From Diphasiastrum complanatum (lineage: Eukaryota; Streptophyta; Lycopodiopsida; Lycopodiales; Lycopodiaceae), in assembly GCA_029204225.1 (NCBI GenBank), contig CM055096.1:63455240-63519239 (forward strand): a DNA stretch of 64,000 nt, written 5' to 3'. The translations under genes were made by a program, and so were the position numbers. This document shows, piece by piece, positions 41,525 through 52,626 of the stretch (positions are counted from its first letter, which is position 1; each line of letters begins with the position of its first letter). The notes below the pieces were generated by a model. It was given only the letters and a program-made list of their open reading frames with translations, ran no database searches and was not told the origin of the DNA.

Positions 41525-44455
41525 TTGATGGTTTCCAACAAACCACCATCATCCAAGAGCAACACCAATGATTCTTGGTGGATTGATAGTGGGGCTAGTT
41601 CCCACATGACATATCAAAAGGACATATTCTCCACTTTACTTTCTTACAATGATTTACATAGATCAATCTATACTGCAAGTAGTCAAGAATGTAAGATAAT
41701 TGGAATAGGAACAATTCCCTTGTATGTTGGATCATCCAAAAGGATGAACCTTGATAATGTTCTTTATGTTCCTAAGTTAACCAAGAATTTGCTTAGTGTT
41801 GGCCAGTTAATGGATAATAGCCTTGATGTACAATTTAAGCATGGAGTTTGTTCCATCCTTAAAAATGATGAATGTATAGCCAAAGGCTTTAAGCAAGGTA
41901 GATTGTTTAAGCTTGATGCTAATGTTGCAGTGGAGAGTGTTAACATGGAAAAGGTGGAGTTATCAAAGGTGGAACTGTGGCACAAAAGGTTGGGCCACCC
42001 CAACTACAAAGCCATGGAATCTATGGTTACAAAGGAGCTTGCAGTTGGACTCCCCAAGCATTTGTCAAAGTGTGGGAAGAGATGTGAAGCATGCAGCCTC
42101 TCAAAGGCTCACAAACTACCCTTCTCAAAATCTACATCAAGATCAAGCTCTCCTCTTGAACTCATCCATTCGGATGTTCATAGCTTTTCACATGAATCTA
42201 ATGGTGGTCCCAAGTACTATGTAATCTTCATTGATGACTATTCTAGATTTTGTTGGATGTACCTCTTGTCTAGCAAATCTATGGTGTTTGATTCTTTTGT
42301 AAAGTTCAAGACTTTGATAGAAAATCAACTTAGTACCAAAATTAAGGTATTAAGGAGTGATAATGGAGGTGAGTATATCTCCAATAAGTTGATTGACTTT
42401 TGTAGTTCTAATGGCATAAAGAGGGAGTTGTCATGTCCATACACCCCTCAACAAAATGGAGTGAGTGAGAGAAGAAATAGATCTCTTTGTGAGTGTGCTA
42501 AGGCCTTAAAGCTAGATGCTTCTCTATCCAAACCATTTTGGGGTGAAGCAAAAACTTGTGCTAACTATTTGTGCAATAGATTGCCAAATCAAGCCATTGA
42601 AGGAGTCACACCATTTGAAGCTCTATTTGGAGAGAAGCCCAATCTCAAGGATCTCAAAGTTTTTGGATCCACTTGCTATGTACACCAATCCTTGGATAAG
42701 AGAAGGAAGGATGATGCAACATCCATCAAAGGCATCTTTGTGGGATATGGTGAGAATAGCAAAGGTTATAGAGTCTTCAATCCCATCACTAGCAAGGTGA
42801 TAGTGAGTAGGGATGTTATTTTTTATGAAGGACATGCTTGTGATTTGGATGATAATGCTACTAATCATGCTAGGATGGAGGAGGAGCTTCCAAGTGAAGA
42901 AGAACTTGAGGATCCACCTCAAGATGCAAGAACTCCAAGAACTCCAAGAAGACCTACAAGGGCAAGATTCGAGCCATTGAGGCTCACCTATGATGGTCAA
43001 GGTGATCAAAGGGAAGGCTCATCATCTTTCACATCTTACACCTTTCTTACTTCAATGTTAGATGAGCCAACATGCTATGAAGATGCTTGTAAGTCTAAAA
43101 GTTGGATGGATGCTATGCAAGCAGAGTATGATGCTCTTATTGAGAATCATACTTGGGATCTTGTGGATCTTCCTCAAGGGAAGAAACCTCTTGATTGCAA
43201 GTGGGTATTTAGATTGAAGTATATTCAAGATGGATCAATAAGCAAGCATAAAGCTAGGCTTGTAGCCAAAGGTTTTTTACAAACCAAAGGCATTGATTAT
43301 GATGAGACTTTTGCTCCTGTGGCTAAGCTTGTTACTATCAGGTTGATCATTAGTCTTGCTATAACCTTCAATTGGGAGCTATTCCAACTTGATTTCACAA
43401 ATGCATTCCTCAATGTTTATTTGGAGGAAGAGATCTACATGAGGCAACCCGAGGGCTTCATCAAGGCAAAGCATGAAGGAAAAGTGTGTTTCTTGAAGAA
43501 GAGCCTTTATGGGCTCAAGCAAGCACCTAGAGCATGTTACTCTAGGCTAAACTCTTTTCTCATTTCCATCAGTTTTGTAATGAGTGCCTATGATCTATCA
43601 TTGTACATAAGATTTCATGATGGCATGATCATTATTCTTGTTTTGTATGTAGATGACATTATCTTGAGTGGTAATGATCTAGATGGAATTAGATATGTAA
43701 AAATTGCTTTAGCAAAAGAGTTTAAGATGGTAGATCTCGGCCTATTAAGCTTCATTCTTGGAATAGAGGTTATTAGAGGATGTGATTTTAGCCTCATTTG
43801 TCAATCTAAATATGCTACATCCATCCTAGATAGATTTGGAGTGAATGATTGTAAAGGCATTGAGACACCAATGGAGCAACATGTAAAAGCATCTATTGGT
43901 TGTGATGAAGCATCCTTTGAGGACATCACATTATATAGAAGGCTTATTGGCTCCTTGATCTATTTAACTATAACTAGACCTGATCTTAGTTATAGTGTTG
44001 GAAAGTTAAGCCAATTCATGCAAAGTCCTCTAGTTTCACATTGGAAGATGGCCGAAAGAGTTCTTAGATACATTTCATCCACTAAAAATTTTGGCATTTT
44101 GTATAGAGGAACTAATCTTGGCTTAAGAGCCTATAGTGACTCAGATTTTGCAGGTGACAAAGTGGATATAAGATCAACAAGTGCCTTTGCCACCTTTCTA
44201 TGTGATGGAGTAGTATCATGGCTTTCCAAAAAGCAAGATACCATCTTCCTATCTTCCACAAAATCCGAATACAAGGCCTTGACATCAACATGCAAGGAGG
44301 TCTTGTGGCTCAAAAGGCTATTAGTGGAGCTTCATGTCATGGAGGAGGGGATTCCTATCATCTATTGTGACACCCAATCAGCCCAATCACTTGCAACTAA
44401 TCCTATATTCCATGCAAGGAGCAAACACATCGAAGTTGCTCATCAGATGTGTTGA
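41525..44455 (+). CDS. Copia pol of element D: protease, integrase, RT, RNase H (truncated)
   Basis: 976 codons open; the first codon is TTG and a real ATG follows at once, but translation would normally arrive from gag. Protease DSGASSHMT (D21), HHCC region with LWHKRLGHPN and CEAC, integrase D217, D279, E315, RT with QLDFTNAF and YVDDI (708-712), RNase H with DSDFAGD. The RNase H glutamate of the usual STEAEY is lysine here (SSTKSEYKAL), which should kill that activity. The C-terminal 60 or so residues are lost: after KHIEVAHQ the frame runs into foreign sequence and stops. Confidence 0.92.
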   Translation: MMVSNKPPSSKSNTNDSWWIDSGASSHMTYQKDIFSTLLSYNDLHRSIYTASSQECKIIGIGTIPLYVGSSKRMNLDNVLYVPKLTKNLLSVGQLMDNSLDVQFKHGVCSILKNDECIAKGFKQGRLFKLDANVAVESVNMEKVELSKVELWHKRLGHPNYKAMESMVTKELAVGLPKHLSKCGKRCEACSLSKAHKLPFSKSTSRSSSPLELIHSDVHSFSHESNGGPKYYVIFIDDYSRFCWMYLLSSKSMVFDSFVKFKTLIENQLSTKIKVLRSDNGGEYISNKLIDFCSSNGIKRELSCPYTPQQNGVSERRNRSLCECAKALKLDASLSKPFWGEAKTCANYLCNRLPNQAIEGVTPFEALFGEKPNLKDLKVFGSTCYVHQSLDKRRKDDATSIKGIFVGYGENSKGYRVFNPITSKVIVSRDVIFYEGHACDLDDNATNHARMEEELPSEEELEDPPQDARTPRTPRRPTRARFEPLRLTYDGQGDQREGSSSFTSYTFLTSMLDEPTCYEDACKSKSWMDAMQAEYDALIENHTWDLVDLPQGKKPLDCKWVFRLKYIQDGSISKHKARLVAKGFLQTKGIDYDETFAPVAKLVTIRLIISLAITFNWELFQLDFTNAFLNVYLEEEIYMRQPEGFIKAKHEGKVCFLKKSLYGLKQAPRACYSRLNSFLISISFVMSAYDLSLYIRFHDGMIIILVLYVDDIILSGNDLDGIRYVKIALAKEFKMVDLGLLSFILGIEVIRGCDFSLICQSKYATSILDRFGVNDCKGIETPMEQHVKASIGCDEASFEDITLYRRLIGSLIYLTITRPDLSYSVGKLSQFMQSPLVSHWKMAERVLRYISSTKNFGILYRGTNLGLRAYSDSDFAGDKVDIRSTSAFATFLCDGVVSWLSKKQDTIFLSSTKSEYKALTSTCKEVLWLKRLLVELHVMEEGIPIIYCDTQSAQSLATNPIFHARSKHIEVAHQMC

Positions 44456-44700
44456 GTTGTCTCTAAGTTGCACAACTCTTGTATGGGTGAATGACTTGAA
44501 GTCCTTGAACCAGTGGCGATGGTGAGTCATGTGTTGAGTTGCTCCAGAATCTAGATACCAGGAATCGATATCATGTTGTTCTCTGACTTTGGTCATGAAA
44601 GCTACTTCATCTTCTTCTTGTTGCTAAATTGAGTGACTAGATGTAGCACTATATGCTTGTTGTTGGAACTGCTTCTTTGTGGAGCCTCACGATCCCACAT
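44443..44700 (-). pseudogene. Copia protease fragment of another lineage
   Basis: Minus strand reads SWYLDSGATQHMTHHRHWFK, the active-site region of a different Copia lineage (DSGATQHMT against DSGASSHMT in element D), preceded by glutamine/acid-rich linker text. Bounded by the truncated element D on the left; the join is a sharp strand switch. Confidence 0.8.
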
Positions 44701-45685
44701 TATCCAAGTTATTGTTATATATTGTAAAATTTTTCAACTTTTCTATATGTAAATGTGCTATAGTGCCTTAATTCATGTAAAGGCCTATTTGCACTTTGTA
44801 AATTCACATTTAGGTTAGAATTTGCAACGTTCTATAGAGACATAGTAGCGGATCTCAACCGATGTTTTGACAGTTGGTAAACGACATTGAGGCCGATGAT
44901 CATTCCTATAAGGTCGACACTTCGTGCCATTGTACTTACGCATTTGCACAGATCCGAGTATCAATAGAGAGAGAAGAGCAAGTTTCTATAAACTCGAGCA
45001 TACTTTCCCTCTGCCAACTTTTACAGCATTCTCTTATCAATTGAGCGAATACACTCTGTATGATCTGTAATTGTTTGTGATACTGTTCTGTTTGCATCAC
45101 ACATGTTTCTCATGCTTTACTGAATTTCAGCCACTCTAATGCGGATTTTCAGGCGCAGCGAGCAACAATTCTGACTAATGTGTGCAGGGAATTAGCTGAA
45201 GTTGTTAAGCATAACCTTAAGCACTTTCAATTATGAATGAGCTATGTGTTCAGATAATGAATGTGTCTGATGCTTTGTTCTGTTTGCTTCCTGCGATAAG
45301 AACTAATTCTCTGTGTCTGATTAAGAGGAATCTTTAGCCAATGCGATTCTATTTGATACATCTATTTGCTAGTTACTGTCTGATCTGATTGCTTAACTGT
45401 TACCCGAAGAGCTTGAAAGATAAAGTAATTTTTATAATCGCAGAGCTTGACCAAATCGTTTCATCATTGGTGTTCCTGGATGCCAATTTACCCAAATATC
45501 TTTGGATAACCAAATATGTCGTTGTAGTATTCACTGTGAATATTACACATTCCAGTCCGTTTACCATCATACATACACTTATCATACAAAAGATGAGATT
45601 ATTCTCTCTCTTGGGGAACGATCAAACCTTTTATACTACTTAATTCATTGATTTTGTAAAAATCTACAACGACTAGGCCGCCACA
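44701..45685 (+). other. Probable Gypsy LTR upstream of primer site (element Q)
   Basis: By position next to the 45691 primer site this should be an LTR, ending near 45685 (gccgccaca). No second copy exists in the window to confirm it. A short frame at 45389-45643 with LPKYLWITKYVVVVFTVN faintly recalls Copia integrase. Confidence 0.4.
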
Positions 45686-45690
45686 TAATT

Positions 45691-45708
45691 TGGCGCCATT
45701 GTCGGGGA
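45691..45708 (+). other. Gypsy primer-binding site, element Q
   Basis: TGGCGCCATTGTCGGGGA, two differences from the tRNA-Asp complement. Confidence 0.75.
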
Positions 45709-45774
45709 GATGAATTTTATCTTTTGCAATACTTTTAAGTGTATTACGTACAATGAATCTTTCTCATGTAACGC

Positions 45775-46708
45775 ATGCCAAGAACATACTCTCAAACAAC
45801 TATTGAACAAAAACATTTAGAGCATGCACAACGATTAGAAGCATATAGGAAATCTAGAGATTTGTATTTGTAGAATTTGCAAAACTGGCCAGTTAGAGCA
45901 AGATTAACACCCAAAGCGTTTAATGATCTTCTAAACGCTACTACAACATTTGTAGATTCATTTGAGAAAAGATCCGTTGGAACACCAAGTTCTACAGATT
46001 CATCTGAACCAGATTCGTCTGATTCCACTTCCGAACCAAGTTCAGAATCAAAATCTTCTTCATCAGAACTATTATTTGAGCATAGTCTAGATCCTGATCC
46101 TCCAAGTCCTCCAAGTTCATCTAGTTCACCACCACCTGATAATATGGCTAACCCAGCGCCACCCACATCTACAAAAATCAGATACAATCTCTTTAAGGGA
46201 TCGTCATCTGAAGATGCAGATAGTTATTTGTCGCAGTTTGAATCCATTACCATAGCAGATAAAGAACATACGGACGAGGACAAAGTTAGAATTTTGCCAG
46301 GTCTTCTGTGGAAGCAGGCTAGGATTTGGTATAGTCAATTAGTACTAGAGATGATTAATACTTGGAATGCTTTAAAAGCAGCATTCCTTAAACAGTTTAG
46401 GGAGATAGGATATTCCACTAGATTGTTGGCTCGACTTAATTCTGTTGAGAAAAAGCCGAAGGAATCACTTAGGAAGTATACTCGTAGAGCAAAGAATTTA
46501 ATAGGAAAGTTAGGAGCCCAGTATCCGGTTCCTATGCAAAATGAATGGTTCTTGGGCGGTTTGCCTTAGAAAATGGATCATTATTGTCGACAGGGTTTGA
46601 TGACTTCTTTGGAAGATGTCATTGCCTCTACTGAGAATTACAAAACTTATCGAATTTCTCGTAGACGGACAAATGAAAGAAAAAGTAGTAAAAAAGTGCC
46701 TTTTTGAG
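45775..46708 (+). pseudogene. Gypsy gag (Retrotrans_gag type), element Q
   Basis: ATG at 45775 (MPRTYSQTTIEQKHLEHAQR), in-frame TAG near 45868, then an acidic serine/proline-rich segment and the capsid core: YLSQFESITIADKEHTDEDK, LLWKQARIWYSQLV, WNALKAAFLKQFREIGYSTR and KKPKESLRKYTRRAKNLIGK. These match the conserved retrotransposon gag domain of plant Ty3/gypsy. A second stop at 46567 is followed by more in-frame text to 46708, where a minus-strand Copia gag begins. Protease and later genes are missing. Confidence 0.85.
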
Positions 46709-47165
46709 TGCCATTGCTAGATCCTTTGCTAGCAATGTTCGGGTTGTTTGAAAAGATCTTGGTAAAGCTCTTAATAGGTAGGTGAGCTACTTCTCTGCTG
46801 ATACTACATTCTCTATTCCGGCATTGTGTAATGAAAGGTATAGATCCTTCATCTTTTTGATAAAAGAGATAAGGTCTCTGCCATCCCATGGTAGATTTGT
46901 CAACTGATCTTCAAGAAGCATGATCTGCTGCGTGATTTTGTTTGAAATTTGGTAAGCAATGTATCCCACATCTCTCTTGCATTAGAGAGTGTCGTGAGGT
47001 CAAGTGTCAGGCTATCTTTGATGGATGATGACAACACGGCTATTGTCTTCTCGTTCTTCTCTCTCCATTCTCGTAGCTCTTTGCCAGTAGTTGTAGGAAT
47101 CTCTTCGTGCAGATCTTCAACTGTATACTGCTGATTAATGCCATTGTTGTAGGTTGTGTTCTTCA
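46709..47165 (-). pseudogene. Copia gag of minus-strand element H
   Basis: From the 5' side: INQQYTVEDLHEEIPTTTGK, IAVLSSSIKDSLTLDLTTLS, WDTLLTKFQTKSRSRS, then after a frameshift near 46950 QQIMLLEDQLTNLPWDGRDL and MKDLYLSLHNAGIENV, a stop, and LPRSFQTTRTLLAKD. Close to the gag at 1-505. Truncated at its C-terminal end by the junction with the Gypsy gag. Confidence 0.75.
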
Positions 47166-47255
47166 GCTGTTCTTTCTAGTTTCTTGTTCTGAATGCTTGT
47201 CTCTTGGATCTGATAGATCTTTAGCTATATCAGGTCTCGGATAGAGCATGTCGTG

Positions 47256-47267
47256 TCTCTCATACCA
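47256..47267 (-). other. Degenerate primer-binding site, element H
   Basis: TGGTATGAGAGA on the minus strand, one substitution in the core of TGGTATCAGAGC, next to LTR H. Confidence 0.6.
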
Positions 47268-47268
47268 C

Positions 47269-48262
47269 TGTTGAGAAATCTCCGTTCTGATTGCACTGTT
47301 GGAAAATCTCCTTCCCAATAAGGGTGCAATGGGTATCCAGACACAAATTGTTTTGTCCTCTGATACCTGTTGTTGAGATTCTCACAGAAACAAACCCAGA
47401 TGGAATTCTATTATGTCCTCAAGTCTACTGCCCTCTGTGACAGGATCTACAATCCTCCAAAGTGAGGACAAAATTGTTGACCTACGTAGAATTTACTTAT
47501 GCATTCGACAAGGTAAAACCAGTGTGCGGAATAAGATTGAAACCAGTTGATTACAAACATACAACTATCAAACAATTAAGCATTTGATCATGTTTAAGAC
47601 AAAAAAACTCTTCTGCATAAAACATCTACTGCATTATCAAAGAATTCCTTAAGCGTTGTTGTGACAGACCACACAACGCGTCGACGCGAAAGAAACTCTG
47701 TATTTCACGAATCAAAACTTGTTGCACTTACTAGCGGACTTCTTGAACCTTAGCTGGCTGGCTACATAGTGCTCACCTTACATTGGTATATATTTCCAAT
47801 CTACTACGACTCATAATTAATAATCAGGATCTACATGTATGTAGAGAGGAGGACACGATTAGCAAATTAGGAAATTACAAGAACGGCTGATTAGGCACAT
47901 CCTAATGGTATCCTGTCAATCTCAGGAGGATGACATCCTCCTAGTACTTTCGTGATCTCGTCTATCCTTTCACGCGTAGAGATCCGACGTCGTCTAGGTC
48001 TTCATGTCTTTTTGTGCCTTTGGCTTTGTCATTAGGTAGCCTTGGGTCCACAAACATTTTTATCTTTGTGTTCGTGTTCGTGTTCGAGTTCGTTTGACCG
48101 TCATCTTCATATCTTCGGTCCTCGAAGCTTTTCTGTTTGTTGTCTTCATGTCTTTGGTCCTCGAAGCTTTTTTGTTCGCGACCACGCAGCTCCCTTGTTT
48201 CTCTTTTGCCTTGTGCTCTAAAGCTATCATAGCTTTATGGCTAGAAACAATTTGTTTCTTCA
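47269..48262 (-). mobile_element. 5' LTR of Copia element H
   Basis: About 994 bp, starting TGAAGAAACAAATTG at 48262 and ending CTCAACA at 47269. Its start abuts text of an older plus-strand LTR (48263 onward), so H inserted into that LTR. It contains a 30-bp unit repeated two to three times at 48090-48175 (tcttcat..tcggtcctcgaagctttt). Confidence 0.65.
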
Positions 48263-48435
48263 AGATTTAATGATTGATTAATGCTTTTGATTGCCATTGC
48301 TTGTTGTTTGTCAAATTGCCAATCTAGATCAACATTTTGATGACTAGTTTTTTGATAGATTGTTAAGCAAGCAACAATCACTCTTGTGAATCTTTCTAAA
48401 ATCCATTTTTGCTCCTAAAGTACAATACTTTCACG
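48263..48435 (+). mobile_element. 3' remnant of a Copia LTR (element A2)
   Basis: Last 170 bp of an LTR nearly identical to 6580-6745 (gcttttgattg, caatctagatcaac), cut on its left by LTR H. Confidence 0.75.
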
Positions 48436-48448
48436 TGGTATCAGAGCC
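48436..48448 (+). other. Primer-binding site, element A2
   Basis: TGGTATCAGAGCC after tttcacg; the LTR end CA is mutated to CG. Confidence 0.85.
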
Positions 48449-49424
48449 AAGTACAAGAGCATAAACCATTAATCTAATGCAAATCCATTTTTAGCAAGTA
48501 TTGGTGCTAAGAACTAGTATTGAGAGGGCGAGCTAGAATCTCAACTTCGATGAGGGGATTTGATTCCAAACTTGGTAGAGATCCAAATCCGTTCTGCCCA
48601 CACGTGTGGGCACCTCTGAACCTGTATTTATTGCATGATATTCATTTGATCCATAAAAATTCAATTTGTGAGTTCTTGATGTGATTTCTTGTGCTAATCT
48701 TAGGAAAAGCTACCAAGTTTGAGTGCCATTAATTAGATTTGAATTTTATTCATGAGATCTAATCAATATAGGCTGAATCAAGAACTTTTGAAGTGATTTA
48801 CAAGTCTTGAAAGTACATCAAAGAGTGAGGGAGATTGAGTCATTTTTTTGTCCAAAAATAGCCAAGATTGGCATGATCTGATTGTGATTTCACATCATCT
48901 AATCTTCATTCCATCTTTGTGAGGGAGTGCTAGAACCGAGATTATAAGTCCATTTGTTGGATTAGAAATCTAATTTGAGTGAAAAACTACAAGAGAGACC
49001 TTGTGAGTTTCTAGAGTCAATCAAATCAATTTCTTGTTTGTACAATTCACTAGTAAGATGGGATCTATTGGAGCTTGCCTTCTAGAAGCTAGTGAGAGAT
49101 TGAATTCTACAAACTATGTTATTTGGAAGGTTAGGATGGAGTTACTAATGGTTCTCCAAGACCTTTATGGATTCTTGATTGAAGATGAAGATGAACCTCT
49201 AGGTGCACAAGAGTTAGTTAGATACAAGAAATGATCTAGACTAGCACTTCATTGTGTGAAGATAAATGAAAGTAATGATCCTTTGAGAGAAGTATCATCT
49301 TGTACTAGTGCTAAGAGGCTTGGGATTCTTTGAAATCAATCTATGAATCAAGCAACACTTCTAGAGTCCTCATGCTTAGAAACCAAACCTTGCAAGTTGC
49401 AAAGGGAAAAGTCGATCCAAATAA
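48449..49424 (+). pseudogene. Leader and gag fragment of Copia element A2
   Basis: Leader then ATG at 49058: MGSIGACLLEASERLNSTNY, WKVRMELLMVLQDLYGFLIE, QELVRYKK, a TGA, then SRLALHCVKINESNDPLREV and a one-base deletion near 49313. Matches the gag at 40675 throughout. Homology ends near 49405, and a different LTR starts at 49425. Confidence 0.8.
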
Positions 49425-49902
49425 TGTCAGAAGACTTTATGACAATTCACCTACTTGTACATAGTCTTTATTATTACCAAAGCGGTTACCAACTACCATG
49501 GTGGTTGTAATATATGTAGCAAATAGCATTTAATACTAATTAGATATTTACCAAGTAGATATTTGTTAAATCAGATATTTTAGCAAGCAAATATTTGTAC
49601 TTAGCTATGACAGACTGATCAATAGTTGAATTGGTAACTAATTAATCTTCTCAATCATAAATTTTTTCATGTTGCCAACATTATCATGCTCAACTATCAA
49701 GCTAAAGTTATCACTTCAAGCAATTGTACTCAGTGTTGATATTAATCAAAGTGAAATTTTTGTCTCACTACTGTATTGTTCATTTGCGCTTATCTGAATC
49801 GTTCATCTTGAATATTTGTATTGTTAACTGTGGCGCTTCCGATCCTATACCGTACACTCTCGCTCAAGCTTTCGCTGCCAGCCATACTCTCGCTTTACAA
49901 CA
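49425..49902 (+). mobile_element. Copia 5' LTR (element N)
   Basis: 478 bp, tgtcagaagacttta to ctttacaaca, directly before a variant primer site. Different family from neighbours. Boundaries rest on TG/CA ends and the primer site. Confidence 0.6.
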
Positions 49903-49914
49903 TGGCATTAGAGC
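49903..49914 (+). other. Variant primer-binding site, element N
   Basis: TGGCATTAGAGC, two differences from TGGTATCAGAGC. Confidence 0.6.
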
Positions 49915-50058
49915 GAGTAGTTCGATAGTCTACATTTCTACCTCGGATTATCAGTCTTGTTTCTATCAAGATATCGTTCTAGCAAGCACGCAACCAACAA
50001 TATTTCGATTTCATTGTTTCTACCAACGATCTCGCTTAAACCAGAATAGATCTGTCTT

Positions 50059-50140
50059 CTAGTTCATCTCTGATTGACAAACTCGACGGAGATAACTACC
50101 ATCTCGGGAAGTTCGAGATGAAGGTGAGTTTTGAGCTCCA
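50059..50140 (+). pseudogene. Copia gag N-terminus, element N
   Basis: Reads SSSSLIDKLDGDNYHLGKFE MK, the usual K-L-x-G-x-N-Y-x-x-W-K-F start of Copia gag, with W replaced by G. Stops soon after. Confidence 0.55.
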
Positions 50141-50463
50141 AAAGGGCCTTATAAGAACTCATGCAAAGATCTTTTTTGCATTATTAAAATATCATAACAC
50201 TATTTTCAACTAATACCTTTGACTTGCCATAACTTTTTAATTGTAGCTCAAAAGTATGTCATATAAGATATCATTGGAAAGTGGTCGTCGAGTGTTTTCT
50301 ATTGCACCAAACTCAATCGAACTTACCACTAAAAAGTTATGCCATTTTTATTGTGGACTCTAAAAGTTACACTATGTAGAAGCCATTATGTCAAGAAACA
50401 ATTGGGCCACACGACATAAAAAGTGAAAGAAAAAGAATAAGAGAATCTTGACAAAAGGCTCTT
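50141..50463. other. Spacer
   Basis: AT-rich, no frame or element end recognised. Confidence 0.5.
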
Positions 50464-50724
50464 TTAACATTCAGACCTTCTCCAATGACTAATATTAGTA
50501 GCATGGATGGGAGCGGGACCCTCGCCAGCGGGACCCTCATGGGAAGGGGAAACACCTCGATCATAAATGTGTGGAGTCGATTGAATCTCCTCGGAGAATG
50601 ATGGGTAATCAACCAGTCTACTATAGCTACGAGCCTCTCGTCGAGCCCTCAATCTCTCCAACAGTCTGTTTTGTCGTGAGGAAGATAGACCATCCATGTA
50701 AGTGACTAAATCATTCTCCTTCAT
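50464..50724 (-). CDS. Unrecognised 86-residue ORF
   Basis: MKENDLVTYMDGLSSSRQNR then an arginine-rich, possibly helical run (LLERLRARREARSYSR). No known domain, no neighbouring exon found. It could be a fragment of a transposon protein or chance. Confidence 0.25.
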   Translation of the reverse strand: MKENDLVTYMDGLSSSRQNRLLERLRARREARSYSRLVDYPSFSEEIQSTPHIYDRGVSPSHEGPAGEGPAPIHATNISHWRRSEC

Positions 50725-50929
50725 AAAAAGAAAATGGGATGACCCACAACTATGGCCTGATCATTGACTATGGGACGTGTCAGAAGACATGGTGGATATG
50801 AGGGAAAAAAGACTTTAGAAATAAAAAATGTTTGCTAGCTCAAGCATAATCACCTACCATAGTTTGGAGTGAAGTTGTGGCTACTTTGATCTTTAGAATA
50901 GAATATTAACTACTATTGTGAGGAGAAAA

Positions 50930-51969
50930 CCTAGGGGAGGTATGACTAATGTCGAACTAGATTTGAGAGGTTTGTTGACTGTAAGTACAACTATTATGCT
51001 TGCAAGACTTTAGAAAAAATTATCTATGACTTGAAGCAGACAGCCAAAGCTTTTGGCACAAGAAGATAGACAATCTGCTTAACTCTATGGGCTTGAACCC
51101 AATAAAGATTGATCCAGATTTTATCTCATTAGATATTGATATTGGCTCTCTTTGTAGATGATTGTCTGATGATAGGAAACAGTCTAGAATTTAAGAGTCA
51201 TGTCAAAATAAGATTTTTCAAGGAATTTCAAATCACAGATTTTCGTGAGGCAAAGCTATGCCTGGGTGTGGAGAGACAAGCAGAACAAAATAGTGCATAT
51301 TAATCAGCATCAACGACAAAGAAAGAAAACGGAGAAATGTCGAGAGTGCCACCTAGAAATTTAATTGGCGGTCTTCTAACCTAGCTGTGTGTACCAAGCC
51401 TGATTTAGCATACTCACTCTACTCTTAGCCAACCGTGGAAAACCACATTGAAGAATGGCTAAAAGGATTGTGCAATATTTGGAGAAAACATCATGTCTTG
51501 GAATCATATATAGAGGAACACAGATCGCAATATTCTAAAGCCCTATACCCTATAGTGATGCTAGTTGGGCCAGTTGCAGAGATGATAGAAATCGATCACT
51601 GGTGTATTTTTTCAGATTTGTGTAGTTGTCGTTAGCTGGACGTGCAATAAACAATCTTTGGTGGCACGGTCATCATGTGAAGCCCAGTATGTTGCAACCT
51701 CCAAAACCACAATCGAAGTGGTGTGGCTGAGAGACATTTTCAAGGAAATTGGTATGGAGGAGATAATACCTACTGTGCTGTATATGGATAGCCAGAGTGC
51801 CATAAATTTTGCAAAGGATCTTGTTTTGCACTCCAAGACAAAACATATCCCCTTGAAGTATCATCACATAAAAGATATCATTCAAAAATCGGAATTCTCA
51901 GTAGACGTTGTCAAAACATTTGAAATGATTGCAGACATAATGACAGCCACTTGGAAGGAGAGCCTTTGA
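50930..51969 (+). pseudogene. Copia RT and RNase H remnant (element N?)
   Basis: RT pieces IIYDLKQTAKAFG and LALFVDDCLMIGNSLEFKSH (FVDDC for YVDDI), then FQITDFREAKLCLGVE, separated by stops. RNase H is better kept: SSCEAQYVATSKTTIEVVWL, VLYMDSQSAINFAKD and TKHIPLKYHHIKDII, ending at 51969. Same strand as the LTR at 49425 and possibly the same element with its centre replaced; the 3' LTR was not identified. Confidence 0.8.
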
Positions 51970-52489
51970 ATACCTAAGAGCAGAAAAGAGAATTGGCTGA
52001 TAGGTGTTGAAGTCAAGAGCGACCGGTCTACATAGTCTATGAGCGGGACTCAAATGAAACTTTTTGTGAATCCTCTGTATAAATTTCTTTTTCAAATATA
52101 ACCATGTATTTTAGTAGCATTGTTCATCTATTGTCTGGGTGAAAGCTCAATCTTGGTTGCAGTTTTGTAGGAAACAAGAACGTGGTGCGACTCTTGGTCT
52201 GTTGTGTTCTGCGCATTAGTAACTAAGATCGGGCAACGATTCTGCACTTTTGTCAATCTTGATTTCTTTTCAACAATTAATAGAAAGAAGCACTTCTCTT
52301 AAAACTATTAGATAGTTAGGAGGGAAACAAAAAGGGCTATCAGAAGTGACTAGCTGGTTACCCACTCTCTTCTCAAAAAAAAAATTCACTTAACTAAATT
52401 GATGTGACAAGTATTCGAAATGCATCCGCAAATTTCGATTCTCCATTACAATAATTTCCCTACTACACAAAGTACACTAGCCAAGGGTC
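51970..52489. other. Spacer, possibly decayed 3' LTR
   Basis: Follows a pol end, so LTR is expected, but no match to 49425-49902 was seen by eye. Confidence 0.35.
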
Positions 52490-52626
52490 AAAATGGGGCT
52501 TCTTCACTGTATGATTTGGGTTGTAAAGCCAAAATTCTCTTCTTTTTGTATCTATGCCTGTGATTCATCCTAATTTGAATCCCCTAATGTCTGAAATGCC
52601 AGAACTTAGTTAACAGTAGCCTAGCT

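Larger units (their letters stand above)
39358..44442 (+). mobile_element. Copia element D, 3' end truncated
   Basis: Contains 5' LTR, primer site, leader, broken gag and a long pol frame, about 5.1 kb. The RNase H tail, polypurine tract and 3' LTR are missing: at 44442 the sequence switches to a minus-strand fragment of another Copia lineage. It is the closest thing in the window to a full relative of element B. Confidence 0.85.

Noticed and set aside
45389-45643. Possible Copia integrase piece (LPKYLWITKYVVVV)
   Set aside because: Too short and too weak a match, with no flanking integrase blocks, to call separately.
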